64,000 nucleotides of DNA. Origin: Gaeumannomyces sp. JS-464 (lineage: Eukaryota > Ascomycota > Sordariomycetes > Magnaporthales > Magnaporthaceae). Below are positions 34,953 through 47,325 of the stretch, piece after piece; position 1 is the first letter of the stretch, and every line of letters begins with the position of its first letter. The stretch spans positions 2,666,001 through 2,730,000 of the forward strand of contig NGZR01000003.1 of assembly GCA_002197995.1 (NCBI GenBank), written 5' to 3'. Under the pieces are notes generated by a model. The model was not told where the DNA came from and did no database searches. It worked only from the letters and a program-made list of their open reading frames with translations. Both the position numbers and the translations under genes were made by a program.

Positions 34953-36720
34953 TCTTTTCTGCACTCGCCCCCTGTTTCTTGCTTTTGCTTGCTTCTTCTT
35001 TTTTATTTTTTTTGTTGACTCGCCATTTTTTTCCACTTCCTCCCTTCCCCTGTTTCCTTCTGTCGCCTGCACACGATTAGGCTCTCATTTTCCCCATCCG
35101 CAAATGTGCCGATCCCTTACCGCGCCAATCTCCTCATTTTTCTAGTCTTTGCTTCTTTGCGGTCGGATCTCGCGATTCCGTTCGCCGATTTTGATCCTCC
35201 CTTGCTTTCTTGCATCGCCGATGCGCGCGCATCCCTTCGGATGGCAGCCACCCTTATCTACCTCCCCCATCCCTACCATGATTTCATTATTACACGTTGC
35301 TAACAGGATTTGTTATGTGATCAAGCATGAGCCAACGTGCCAACATGCCTCCAAGCCCGGCTGGGATGGTCATGTGGCCCAAGCCCTCTTCCGCTGGCTT
35401 GTCTGAGCTGCTGCAGGCTCATCAGATGTATCACACCGGTTGGGGGCGTCTGCCTTCTATTGTCCGATCGTCACTTTTCGAAATCTCGCGCGGGGATCGC
35501 CCTCGCGAAGCCTTGCTTTTTGAGATACCCGCGGAAACGGGATGCATCCTTCACACCCCCTCCTCGACTGGATCCAGGCATCCCCACCAACCACCTGTCT
35601 CTGTTGGCAACTGCTTCTATTCGTTGGCTGACACGTCACGATCCGCATCTCCCGGTGGTCTCTTCGGCAGGCAATGAGGACAAGACGAAGGCCTCTCTTG
35701 TCGTGCGTCTCCTTGACCAGCCTCCACGACCCTCGGGCTTTCCTGGCCCATCAGAGCCCCGACTGCTAGTCTGATGGGGCACTTTCAGCCCAACCACTAG
35801 GTATCCTGCCCCTCATCCAACCAGTCCTGCGTCACTAGTGTGCCCTCACCAAAGCCGCAGCCGAGGCCCTGGCACCTGGGCCGCGCACCAGACGCTGCCA
35901 TGCCGCCGAGATAGGCGTTACGGGGCTAGCCGTAGGCGTGCATATCACGTCTCCCATATCGTTCCTGCACTGTGAAGAACGAGAAAAGGCCGGTCCAGGC
36001 CACAGATCGAGAGCCTGCCCTGGCCTGCCTGCTATTGCACGCCCCAGCCATCAATTCACGCGCTCCCCCTGGCCGGAGACCGGGCCAGCCCTCTGATTGG
36101 ACCAGTTCAAGACAAACAGGAATTGGCTAAAACACGCATACATGCGTCCTGAACACGAGGTTTCCGGGCCACGATCCGTCCAACTATGGGATCGAGATCA
36201 TTTACCCGCGATGCCACGCCGGACCAAGTACACGGACTCGGGTCAACGGTATCAACGCCACATTCCCAACCATCGGCCGGACTTTGGACCCGTTCCTAGC
36301 CCAGGCCAAACGAGCCAGTTATCCACGGCCTCCCCTCGCAAGGTCTCCCATTCTCGGCTTAATTCCAGGCCCAAATTAGACAATCTTCTTGGCGCATTCA
36401 TCTACCCACCGACCGGCTCCGAGAGGCGTTCACCGCCCCCTGAACGGCCTGTGACCAGAAGGAAGATTCTGGTAGGGGTGGTCGATCCCGGCTGGATACT
36501 CCTGCCTTCCTCGCGGAGCAGTCCCAGCCCCAAACGATTAATAACTACGGCGAAATCGATCGACGCTGGCCCGGTTGATTGCCGGCGGCTTGGCTCACGC
36601 AATCCACTTGCTGGATCGCGCAATCCCCTCACCCGGTCTTTCTTTTTCTATATCTTGTATTGGTATTGTTACTAGGTTGTACGTAAAGACCCACGGATAA
36701 CCGAGACTCTGGGCTAGAGG

Positions 36721-36780
36721 CAGGGAACAAGACATATCTAAACAGCGAAGCAGGGAACAAGACATATCTAAACAGCGAAG
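36721..36780. repeat. Exact tandem duplication of a 30-bp unit
   Basis: Two identical 30-base copies starting CAGGGAACAAGACATATCTA, followed by a five-base start of a third copy. The identity implies a recent duplication. Confidence 0.95.
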
Positions 36781-36871
36781 CAGGGTAACCGAAAACAAAC
36801 GAGAAACAGGAAAATAGATTAAAAGCAAAAAGTGAAGCCAAGCTGCCTGCGCACAGCATGTGCGGGGAATA

Positions 36872-37587
36872 TCAATGATAGCCCCATCGCCGTAGAAGAA
36901 TCCTTGGTCTTTTCGAGCCCGGGTCTCCGGGATCAACCATCCGACCTCTCTGCTGGCCGTTGCGCCCCTTGTCTCCACCCACAACCACTAGCGATGTCAC
37001 GCTGCTCGCGGGGCTGGTGCGCACTGTGCTTCTGATGCTGGTTCCGCCGCTGCCGATGCTTGTAATAGTTGCCGTAGTGGTGGTGGTGGTAGCGGACGTG
37101 GAGCTTAGGGAGGACAATCCGGTAGCGAGGCTGATGCCCCCGACGCTTATATCGCTGCCCACATCGCTGCTATCGGTGGACGAATAATAATATCCGTCAT
37201 CGTCCCCACCGCCGCCGCCGTCGCCGTAGACGACAGCAGCAGCAGCAGCACCGGCGCCAGCACCAGCAGGGTCCGTAACGAGGAGATCACGGTCCGCCGC
37301 CGCCGCGGCGACGAGCAGGTCGGTGGCCACGGACTCGGCGAGCGCGAGGACGACCTCGTGGCGCCTGGCTCGCGCGCGGGCCAGGCGCTCCTGCAGCTTG
37401 CCCCTGCACCGCGCGCGGGGCAGTACGGGTCGGCGCACTCGAGGCGCGCCGGGCAGAGCCGCTGCAGGCCGCGGCCGCAGGCGCCGCGCCGCTGGGCCTC
37501 GCGGCAGAGGAACGAGCGGCCGGGGACCGTGCGGGTCGTGCGGCCCGTGTACCGGCAGAAGCACTCGATCACTTCGGCCACGCACAT
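36872..37587 (-). CDS. Small Cys-rich N-terminal protein, unknown function (one frame break)
   Basis: Start ATG 37587: 'MCVAEVIECFCRYTGRTTRT'. The first ~65 residues hold about ten cysteines arranged as C..C.C, then C-x6-C-x7-C-x5-C-x4-C-x3-C, which suggests a metal-binding or disulfide-rich module; no secretion signal is visible. Then comes a charged helix ('GKLQERLARARARRHEVVLA') and a low-complexity Ala/Gly/Asp and Ser/Thr-rich tail. The frame changes once within 37410-37422 (a GC run); with one base restored the 716-base span becomes 239 codons. The downstream end is tentative because the tail is low complexity. I do not recognise a family; several small fungal proteins have a similar Cys-rich start. 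Confidence 0.5.
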
Positions 37588-40027
37588 TGCGTCGTCCCGC
37601 CTCTTTTTTGTAGCCCTCCCTCCCTCGAACAGCAGACTGTTGAAACAGCCCAACTCTGAAAAAGAAAAAAAAAAAAAAAGACGCTGTTTTGTTGTTGGTT
37701 CTTTCCCTTTGTTTCCCTCTTTTATTATACTGTTCCCCTTGCCTGCCCTTGCCCTTCCGGTCAGGTTTTATGTCTGTCCCCTTAGTGACAAGAGTCTTTG
37801 GGCCCCGGTGGGGAGGGGCCCTGCAGTGTGCACAAGCCTATGATATAGCAAGTGTTGGGGGAAGTCGACTGGCCCCGGGGCTTTCTTGGCGCTTCTTTGT
37901 CCTTCCCCAGCGTGGCACTCGGCGGTGACCTGGGCGTCAGAATGCGACAATGGAGCCTATTGTGCAGTGTGACACGAACAACGGTATTGTCGTCGCAAAA
38001 TGCACTTTGTTCTCTTGTTGTATTCTGTCAGCCCATGTGAGTGGGCAGGGAGCAGGAGTTGAAGAGGGGTGGGTGAGTGGAGAGCATATGACCTCAAAAG
38101 AAAAAAAAACCTACGCGGTGCCCTAGAATGTTGTGAGCTCGATCGAGGCCCAAAGGAGAGGATCGTGGGTGTTGGGAATGGTAATATTACGCGGGCGCTC
38201 AAGGTTGTCGTGCCTCGGTTGACGGTGAGGTGATGTGTGGCGGGCGGTGCTCTTGGTGATAGCCGAGTCTGAAGCCTTATTGGCAGCCGTGAGGGGCAAG
38301 GTGTGACGGTGTTCTTTGGGCACGCTGCGGTCGGCGATGATCAAGTGACTTTGTTTTCTTTTCTTATGTCGGGTCAGCGCTGCTGCGCCTTATGAGATGG
38401 GGCGAGGAAAAAATGATAAGGGGAGGATATTCCAAGTTTGCAAATGAAGACAAATGCGAATGGTATGAGAATGGAGGGATGAAAGTGAGCGATGCGAGGA
38501 CACCACCTGGTCGATGTGATGGGAAAGGTGATCTCTATAATATAAGCGGACGACAGCAAGGCCAACCGACCCATCCCTCCTAGTTAGAGTCACGCCGCCG
38601 CCTTCACCGGTGGACGGATACCCAACCAAACAGGCCATGAGGGGATGAGATAGGGGGCATATCTGGCCACCCTTCACTCGACGCCGTGTTCCCGTTCAGG
38701 GGGGAATCAAAGGAGCTGCCGGGCCCCTTTGTGGGCTGGGCTCCTTGCAACAACTGCCCATTCGATTCAATGAGCAAGAGTAGAATCCTAGTCACGGCTC
38801 TCTGCGCCAACCGCGGCTCTTTGCGCCCTCGTTTGATTTCCCACGCGCCCAACTTAGGTGTGCTAGCTACGGTGCTAGGCCAGGCGGCTTGCTGTGCCAT
38901 GCATATGAGGTGTTTTTCAAACGCAAATCTCCCCATGCCCCGGCCAAGCCTGGTGTTCGTGCTTGTGAACCCCAGAAGGCGAGCGAGCAACCAGACTCCG
39001 GGTCCCTGATCACAAGGACCCCTGCTAGAGGTTGGAGGATGATTCTTTGTGGAAGCATAACACCGGATTTTCTTTTCTCGCCTGCACCCAGACTGGCTGA
39101 TAGAACTGACGAGGACGCGCTCGATGTCGAGTCAGGTACCAATGGCCCTAGGCTTGCCCGGAACCAATCTTTGAATGAGTTTGCTGGCCACGGACGGCGG
39201 GCCTAGTTTCTCATCATCGCCCCCTTGGAGGTCATTCACGCCCGAACGAAAGAGAAGCTAACCGGTGAAGTGCAATGCAGACTGAGTGAGTAACCTGAGT
39301 TGTCCCATGTCACCTTGTCGGACCAATGCAGATGGCAAAAAAAATGACGCGTCCTCTGGCTGTGCCCTCGGGACGTCCGTCTTTCCCCATGAGGCTAATT
39401 AATGTGAGCAAGAATCTGAAAAGACGAGAAACTAACTAGCCCTTAAAGAGAATCCGGTGGGACACCCCAGCCCACGACGAGGAATCAAAGACGGTATTAT
39501 GTTGTGTTTCTTTTATTCTCGGTGTTTCCGAGGGGAAAAAATCAAAAGGAAAGGAATTCCCCTGGGGAGAAAGACGCCAACTCCAGCATAGCAAGTGGCA
39601 AGACGAGCCAGAAGGAGAGAATCATGGTGGCCAAGAAAATGATAAAGAACCCTGTCCGAGAAGAGGACAAATACCGTTAAGATGATAGAAGCAAGCCCAG
39701 AAAAGTGCGATGGAGCATACTACTCCTAGATTAGAACCCAAGCAATCATCCGCTGCCTCCCATGAAACCTGTGCTTGTGTCCAGGAAGCTTCAAAGCAAG
39801 TGGGTCTGAAGAACGGCCCATTAAACACCCAAGAAAGAAAGGATGAAAAAAAGGGGAAAAAAAGGGAAAAAAAAGCCCAGACAAACCCTTATTGACTTGA
39901 TAATTTTTCTCTTGACCCGAGCCGATTCTCAATTTCTTGTGCACGGCTAGTAAACTTTCCCGGCTCCGAAAGCGCCTTTGCCGCCGCTTAGTGTGGAGTG
40001 CATTTGCTCTCAACCCCGATAGCGATA
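37588..40027. other. Intergenic, about 2.4 kb
   Basis: 5' flank of the Cys-rich gene and 3' flank of the zinc-finger gene. It contains A-rich tracts at about 37659-37679 and 39840-39875. No supported coding region. Confidence 0.5.
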
Positions 40028-42528
40028 CTAGCCCATCCGGTTTGAGGAGACGAGACTCTGCTGGACGGCTGGCGGAAGCTCGGCGGGGATGTCGTCGTTA
40101 TCGTCATCATCATCTTCATCGTCCTCCTCGTCCTCGTCGTCTTCGTCTCCGGCGGCCTCGATCATGGTCTCGGGGATAGGCTGGCTGGCCTCGGTAGGGG
40201 CGGTGTGAGAGCTGGCTGCAGCGGCGGCCTCGGCCTCGATCTGCGCTTCTAGATCAGGGGTGCCGCTCGAGTCGCTGGCCGCCGCCGACTCGCCTCGCGA
40301 GGCGGTGCTGACGCTGGGCGAGATCTCGATAGGCGCGCTGGCCTGATTTTGCTGAGCAGGGGATGGCTGCGCCGATGAAGCTTGTGTGCCGATGTTGTGT
40401 GGGACCCAGGTGAGGGTAACGCCATCACCGTCGATCCTGGGCCGCTTGGGGGCCTCCCCAGCAGCGGCTCCGGCACCGTCGTCGGGCATCTCCCGTTTGA
40501 CGGGGACGTTGACACTGGAGAACCTATTGCCATTGCCCGCCACCGGTGTCCCGTTTTGCTGGGAATATGGTGTTGCTGCGGGCGCGCCGGGCCTGATGCC
40601 TGGGGAAGGCGCGCTGCCATCCATCTCGGCGGTGATGCCCATGCGCTGACGCTCAGCATCGATCTCGGCCCTTGTGCGGCGCTCTCGGAGCTTGACACCG
40701 TATTTTTTGCGGATGATAGACTGCTTGGTGCCGAAGCTGTTGCGCAGGCCGTCAAGCTTCATCCGGCGCTCGTTCTGGTCCACGATGGCATCGGCCGCCT
40801 TGAAGCGTTCCGCGAACTGGATCTCGGCCTGACGGAGTTCTTCATTCAGGGAGAGACGCTGGTCCTCCGTCAGGTGCGCATAAGGGTCTGTGCCGCTGAT
40901 GGTGCGGCCCAGCAGGTTTGGCGTGCCCGACGATGGCGGCGTCGAGGCCACCGGCACGTACTTGGCATGGGGCGTTGAGGCCGGCAAGGATCGTGCGGGC
41001 GATTGGGCCTGCGGCGAACTGGCAGCAACGCCGCCAGCGTGGCCGCGTGGGGTCTGAACTGCGGCCGGAGCGCCGAAGTCCCCGCATACCTTGTTGTTAA
41101 AATGCTGTGGGAGGAGGGTTAGAATATGTGCACTGCGACAAGCAGAGAGAGTGCGAAAAGTTGGTGCCGGCCACTTACATATTGCAGGCCGACAGCAGTG
41201 GTGAAGCCCTGGCCACAGTACCGACAGCAATGCTTGAATCCACCCGAGCTTGGTGGAACGCGGGTGCAAACAGCTTTGGAAGTGTGCTAGAACCGGAACA
41301 AGCGTCAGCGGACGGCGATAGTAGGATTGACGGGATCGGATCGAAGGTACTGACATATTCATACGTCGACTGCGCGGTAAAATGACGGTAGCAGAGCTCG
41401 CAATTCCACTGTGTGGACTCCTGCCGAGGCGCGGGTGCGCTGGGTGTCTGCGGCGGGCCAACTGGGTGGCTTGGCATGAAGTTGGGAGACGGTTCTGCGG
41501 GAACGGCAGGCTGGGCAGGATCCTCGTCTTCCTCGGCATCATCAGCCTCGTAACCCAGGCGCTCGGCGCGGCAGAGGGCGTTAATTAGTGGTTTGGCCTC
41601 TATAGTGCGCAGGCGTTTGTCCAGTGCCTTGTCGAGGAATTTGTGGGACGCCTTGGCCAGGATGATATCAGAGACGGTATCGATATCCGCCTGGGAGAGA
41701 TGCTCCAAAAGGTCAACCATGCTGGATTTGACGAGCTTAGAGCCAAAGTCCCGGATGGCGCGCTTGAGTGTTGACGGGGTCGCGTTGTGGATTGTGGCGT
41801 TGAGCTTGGAAGTCCGGTCATGTTAGTTTTTTTGAGCGGCAGTCAAAGACGAGACGACGGGCGCGATGGACTTACAAGAAACGCCACGTGCGACTCGCTG
41901 CCGACGAGGCACTTGTCCCAGTTGTCGCGCACGGCGCGCCGCACTGCCTCGGGGAGCGACTGGTGGACCGCATAGGTCAGCCTGGCCACGTCGTCGTCGA
42001 ACTTGGGATTGAGCGTGGCGTGATCAACGGTGGGCGACGGGAAACGGGCCGGCACCGTGTCGATCCTGGCGCCGGGAGGGTCCATGATGGTCGGCTTGTT
42101 GCGCGGCCGGCCCGGCATACCCATCTTTCCAGGTGTTGACGGCGCCGGCGACAGCGACGGAGGCAGCGACGGCATATTGTTCTGGTGGTGGTGCGGCTGC
42201 GGCTGCGGCTGCGGCTGTTGCGGGATCGTGTGGTGGTGGTGCATCCTGAGCTGGGGCGGAGGAGGCTGAGGAGGCTGCTCCGTCGGCGCCGGCACAGGCA
42301 GAGGCCGGGGCGGAGGAGGCACAAAGTCGGGCGGCCTCGTGACCCGGACCGGCACGCCGTCACCCACGTTGGGACCCCTCGCGACGTAGGTCTGCCAAAG
42401 ACCAGGCGGATGGCCTCGGCCGAGGACGTGGCGCCGTTGTTGGACACTGGAGTGGCTGCCTGCGACGTCTGGGGCGGCAAGTCTGAGGCCACGGGTGCTG
42501 GCAGGGGAGACTGTGTCGCCGTCGACAT
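40028..42528 (-). CDS. Two-finger zinc protein, likely nuclear (one frame break)
   Basis: Four exons: 42528-41876, 41804-41355, 41286-41179 and 41104-40028. The first has 653 bases, one short of three; restoring a T in the TTT run at 42397-42399 joins 'AEAIRLV' to 'WQTYVARGPNVGDGVPV' and gives 763 codons in all, with every junction in phase 0. The N-terminus is Pro/His/Gln-rich. The middle contains 'LNATIHNATPSTLKRAIRDF' and 'SMVDLLEHLSQADIDTVSDI'. Two zinc fingers each span a splice junction: C-x2-C-x12-H-x5-C in 'CELCYRHFTAQSTYEYH..' and again in 'CRYCGQGFTTAVGLQYH..'. The C-terminus has a basic helix ('RRTRAEIDAERQRMG') and an acidic tail. A transcription- or chromatin-related role is inferred. 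Confidence 0.8.
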
Positions 42529-44095
42529 GCCTTCCGAGCCCAACCTGGTGGGTGGCTGGCTGCCCGTGTCTTCACACCTTGGGTCTATCTAGGGTGGTCT
42601 ACGCTGCCCCCGATGAGAGCTCCTCCTGGGAACTGGTGCCAGTCAACCACCCCAGCAGATCACAGCTTAGCCAAGATCGAAGTGGCCAAGAGCCCAAAAA
42701 TAATGGTCGATAAACACCCGCGAGATGGAAGCTGTGCCGTTTTGCTGCGCTTGGTCCCTTCCGAATCGGGCCTGACTCCTTGTAATGTCTGTCTGGCACC
42801 TTCCTCCACCAATTAAGTTGGGTGCGCGTCGTGAAGGAGGGCGGCGCGTGCACACGGGGCGTTACGCGTCGAATCGTGTCCACTCTGTCGCCTGCTCGAT
42901 TGGGATACGCCGAGCAAAAAAAAAAAAAAAGAAGGCCGGATCAACCTTATAACTCGGGTGCGTCCGCAGGTTCAAGTTCGACAAGAGACTTGAAAACGTA
43001 GGAACTTGTCTAAACGAGCAGACGCCGTTTCAAGGCCGGGGCGAAATCAAGGCGGCGCACGCTGCTCGCGACGACGGAATCGACCTGTGGCTGTGGCCAA
43101 AAAATGTATGGGAAATGGGGAGACGCAAGGGCTGACTTTGCAAGGCGCAAAAACCGGCAAACGAACAGGGTGGCCGGGTTACTTTATTTTGTGCGTTATC
43201 TTTGTAGGTAGGTGGAGTTAATTATCGTTAGCGCGGGGGGAAAGTTAGCCTTTGCTCGTTACGACCCGGTATTGTGGGACCATCGCCGTGCTTAGCCAAG
43301 CCACGTTTTATGTAATTATCCTGACGTACCGGACGAGATAAATTCGTCTCGTCGCGTTTCAATAACTCCCCACCATAGGTACTGCGTGCATGCGGATTCT
43401 ATTTGTCTCCCATCCACTTTCGTTCATCGTGTCCTTCTCCGACCGTGGCAATGCATCACGTTGATTCACGGCTCCCCAACCACAAGCGAGAAGTGATTGT
43501 GCAGCCTTCTCTTGTGACCCGGCCTGTCAGACAACGAAGACAGGAACACCGGCGGGCCTCGGATCCCATGGCACAATGCGCCGGCTAAACTCTTGAGATT
43601 AAGCACAGCACTAACCAGCAGGAAGGAGACAGAGTTAAGGTTAGGCCTCGGTATTGAAGGCTAATATATCCAAACTCCGTGGCATTCGTGGGCAGTCTGG
43701 GCAATGTTAACAAACTTCCAATTGACAACAGCCAAGACTGGACGGCCTGCTGCTAACCACACGCTCTTTCAGGAGACCAACCACTGAAACGCACATCCAC
43801 CTATCCATGCAACATTGGTTGGCATTATTCGTTATAGGTGCGACCTGGTCCCGCGATGCAGAAAGCACAGCCGCTACTAGGTACTCGGTACCCCGGCAGA
43901 TCCATCAAAGTACACAAACACATTATTGTATTCCAGCCATCCCAAAAGCAAAAAAGACGCCATGACAATCATGTAAATTCGACCTGGCCGGACCGGCTTG
44001 GCAAAAATAAATCCCCGTCTCAAAGATCGGTTGTCGAATCCCCTCTCCCTCCTGGCTCTTGGTGCCCACCCTCCCCTCTCGCCTTGGTCGGACTA
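42529..44095. other. Intergenic, zinc-finger gene promoter to annexin 3' end
   Basis: About 1.57 kb with A15 at 42916-42930. No coding region is supported. Confidence 0.5.
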
Positions 44096-45663
44096 TCACC
44101 TCGCAACGCAAGCCAGCATCAAGCGCTTGTAGTCGCCGCTCGTCTCGGCGTCGATGCGCCTGGCGAGCGCCTTGCCGTACCGCTTCTCGAACGCGATGCG
44201 CACATTGGCCATGTTGTTGCGATCCCAGTGCGATCGCACCACACGGCTGACGAGGAGGTGGTCCTTGGTGCCAAGTCCGGCCATGGCGTCCTCGAGAAGC
44301 TTCGCCTGGTGCATGTATCGGTCCAGCGCGTGTCGGAGCTGGTAGAGGAGCGCGTCCTCCATGTGACCACTGAACTCCTGTGAGGTGCAAGCAATCAAGG
44401 TTAGTTCCCCAGCATCCAGGTGACCAAAAGTTGGTCTTCTTCTTCTTCTCGCCTTCCGCATTGTTCCTTACATTGCGAATCACTTCTTCGAGAGATCTGC
44501 TGTATTGCCTTTGGTACTCGACGGCAATGGCGCGTATCTGGTTATCATTCCGCAGCGCCAAGATGCTGCACACCATGATCTCGTCCGTCCCGATCTTGCC
44601 CTCGGTGGCAGTGTATAGGTCCCGCACATCGCGTTGTGTCTCGGTCGGTACGACGGGCGCCGAGTCTTCGGCGCGGACGGCCTGCATGACGATTTCGAAC
44701 TGGCGCTTCGTTTTGAACGAGAGATCGCTCGAGACCATCTCCTCGAGCGGGCGGTGGTACACACTTTGGAAAGTCTGCTTGATGGCGCGCATATCCGCGT
44801 TGGAGCGGCCGAGCAGGACGTCGTTGAGGACGAGCTCCTTGGTTCCCGGGCCGCTAAGCGCTTTGTATAAAGAGGTTACGTCATTCAGGAGCGGGCCCTG
44901 CGCGAGCGCCACCAGCCCGTCCCTGAACCACGAGCCCGTCTCGCTCTCGATGTCTTTGATCAGATCGCGGTTGAGGTTGCGCTGGAAGCCGTTACGTATG
45001 GCGTCGACCTGCAGAGGGTCTTTGTCCGAGAGTATCCGGATGAGTGCGGCCTCGTCCGTGCCCCACCCTTTCATCGCAGCACGCAGCGCGTTGACGTCTG
45101 GCGACGGGTCCCAGTTGATGGACTGTGGCGCGTAGCCGAGCGAGGGTGGTGTCGGCGGGAAGCTGCCGCCATAGGCCGGGGCACCGTACGGCGCTGGCGG
45201 TGCCCCCGGCGGTGGCGCGCCGTATCCTGGCTGCGGCGACACGGGTGGCTGGCCGTAGCCCTGCTGGTGCGGGGGAGGCTGCCCGTATGGCGGTTGGTGC
45301 GCGGGTGGCGCGCCGTAGCCTGGCTGGTGTGGTGGAGGTGCGCCATATGAGGGCTGGCTGCCATACAGCTCTACTGGAGGCTGCCCGTATGGCTGATGAG
45401 GTGGAGGAGGTTGCCCATATTGGCCATGGGGTGGAGGTGCGGGCGAACCGTATGCCTGTTGCTGAGGATAGGGATACTGGCCGGGTGGAGGATACTGTTG
45501 CCCGCTGGGAGGCATTTGGCCGTAGTAATTGCCTTGAGGAGGTTCTATTGTGATTTCGCGGTCAGTAGCTGGTGGCGCGCAAAGCCAGGGTTGTTGTGCG
45601 CACGCAAGCACATGGGCACGTACGGGCGCCGTAGGGCGGATATTGCTGTTGGTAATAAGCCAT
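44096..45663 (-). CDS. Annexin with Pro/Gly/Tyr-rich N-terminus
   Basis: Three exons: 45663-45624, 45544-44472 and 44377-44096, giving 1395 bases and 464 residues with all phases exact. The first ~150 residues are low complexity, built from imperfect YGxPPPHQ-like repeats ('MAYYQQQYPPYGAQPPQGNY' start), like the N-termini of ANXA7/ANXA11. The core holds four annexin repeats, for example 'GWGTDEAALIRILSDKDPLQ', 'SGPGTKELVLNDVLLGRSN', 'GKIGTDEIMVCSILALRND' and 'AGLGTKDHLLVSRVVRSHWD'. Annexins bind acidic phospholipids in a calcium-dependent way at the cytosolic membrane face. The GxGT loops of repeats 1 and 4 look intact, so calcium binding is likely at least there. Confidence 0.95.
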
Positions 45664-47325
45664 GATGCCACTGATCGACGCCTGGTAGCTAGGTAGGTGC
45701 CTGTAGATACACGAGAGGTGGTCGCGATGAGGATGAAGGAGGCAGGATGTTGATTTTAAATATGTGCAGCACCAGGTGATTATGTTAAAAAGGGCAGGAA
45801 GAGGAGAGTGGGATGGCTGAGGATGCGCCGCGCCACTCAACCAAAGCACCTGACGACATCAATCGGGCTGTGCGACAATCGACACCATTTTACTGGGAGA
45901 TCGGATTCGTCCTGGCGCTTCGGGTTGTGGGGTCGACTGCCTACACATACATGGAGGTACCGCCACCCCTCCGCTGGGCTGTGATTTCTTAGGTTCTTAG
46001 TTGCTGCTGGCTGGAAGGATCGATGTGGTTGTGGCTGAGAATGACATTTGGTTATTTGTGTCTGCCTGAGAACGGCGCCACTTGAATTCTTTGGATGCAC
46101 CCCGGAATCCAGTAAAATTGGCGACATGATTCCAGACTTAGGTTGGATCAAATCAGGGATGAGCAACCTGGAGGCCGCTGCTGGCGATTGCCCCTGAGCC
46201 AGCCCGAAGGCCAGCCGATATCGCCCGACGGTGTCGCAGTTATCTGCGCATGTGGCAGTAGTGAGAAAGACGACCTTGTGTCGTCATTCTTTTGTCCTGA
46301 CCATTGTGGGGCTGGGGCTGTTGGGTTTCGCTGGCTGCTCGTGGACGTGAACGGACATGCGAGGTCGGATGACAGCAAACCTTATCTGATTCCGGCGGCT
46401 TCTTCGCAGGCTCAAAAAGTAACAGGCGCGCCATCCTAGCTTGGGCCTGGTGCCGGCGCAGTTGTCCGCGTGCGCCACGGGTGGCACAGAGTTTCAATCT
46501 ACGATGACGAAAGCGTCACCCTCTTTGCTGCGAACAAACCCCAGCGCTGATCCTCGACGGAAAATGTCCTGGCGAGTGAGAAGGCGAGGTCGGATGGGGT
46601 CTGCCGACGAGGCGTCTTAAGCTTGTTTTTAGGGACTCGCCCCACTGGAGAAGCAGGCAGGAAGGCCAACGTGACTAGCTGCCCCTCAGCTGCCCATGGG
46701 ATGCAACCACCTCACCACCTCGGTAGGTCATTATGTGGGTTTGTCGATAAAAACTACCCTGCGGGGCACATTCTATTTCTCAAGACCTGGTAGTACCGGT
46801 TAGGTCTCACCCGCAGCTGGCCCGGGGCTTTGTGGATGTATTTTTTCCCGACAGCACCGCCGCAAAAGTTGAAACCAGCCACTCGGATTTTGGTTACTTG
46901 ATGAGTGTGGCTGGTTGGTGGGATTCCGCGAATTGAAGGCGGGGAGATTGGTCGCACCATACGGAGTGACAGGGGCGAGGGCCCACTCCTGCAGCTTTCA
47001 ACCAATCATCTCAAAGTTCCTGGTCTCTGCATCGCTCCCAACCACGCGATATTTGCTATTTTCAGCATCACGAAAGGAATCATCAACTGGTGATGATTCC
47101 AGCCTCGTGAATTTCTTCGTCTCGTCCGAGGACTATCAATAGGTGGCACCGCGTGTTCCTGCAGGTTTGTGCATTCCATTCTTTCCTCTTCAGCTCTGCG
47201 ATTTGCTTGTTGTGCGCCCTCTTTTTTCCCTTCCTCACACAGCCAGCCTTCAATCCCTGCTCGCTGTCTTTTTTTCTGCACCATCGTCATCTTGCATCTG
47301 CATCATCTTGCAAGCAGTCTTCAAG
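45664..47325. other. Divergent intergenic region, annexin to secreted protein
   Basis: About 1.66 kb shared upstream of two divergent genes. No coding signal that I trust. Confidence 0.45.

Larger units (their letters stand above)
30184..36871. other. Gene-poor stretch, about 6.7 kb, with dense simple repeats
   Basis: The longest region without a supportable gene. It holds GT-rich sequence at 30655-30760, (GGGGAT)n at 31846-31885, a 12-bp repeat at 32769-32812, T14 at 33410-33423, CCTG repeats at 33484-33522, GACA/GGCA repeats at 34198-34258, T49 at 34901-34949 with a long pyrimidine-rich flank, and an exact 30-bp tandem duplication at 36721-36780. Many overlapping open frames exist but none carries motifs or coherent splicing. 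Confidence 0.6.

Noticed and set aside
36097..36675. Plus-strand open frame of 192 codons
   Set aside because: No family motif and an odd aromatic tail. It could be real but evidence is insufficient.
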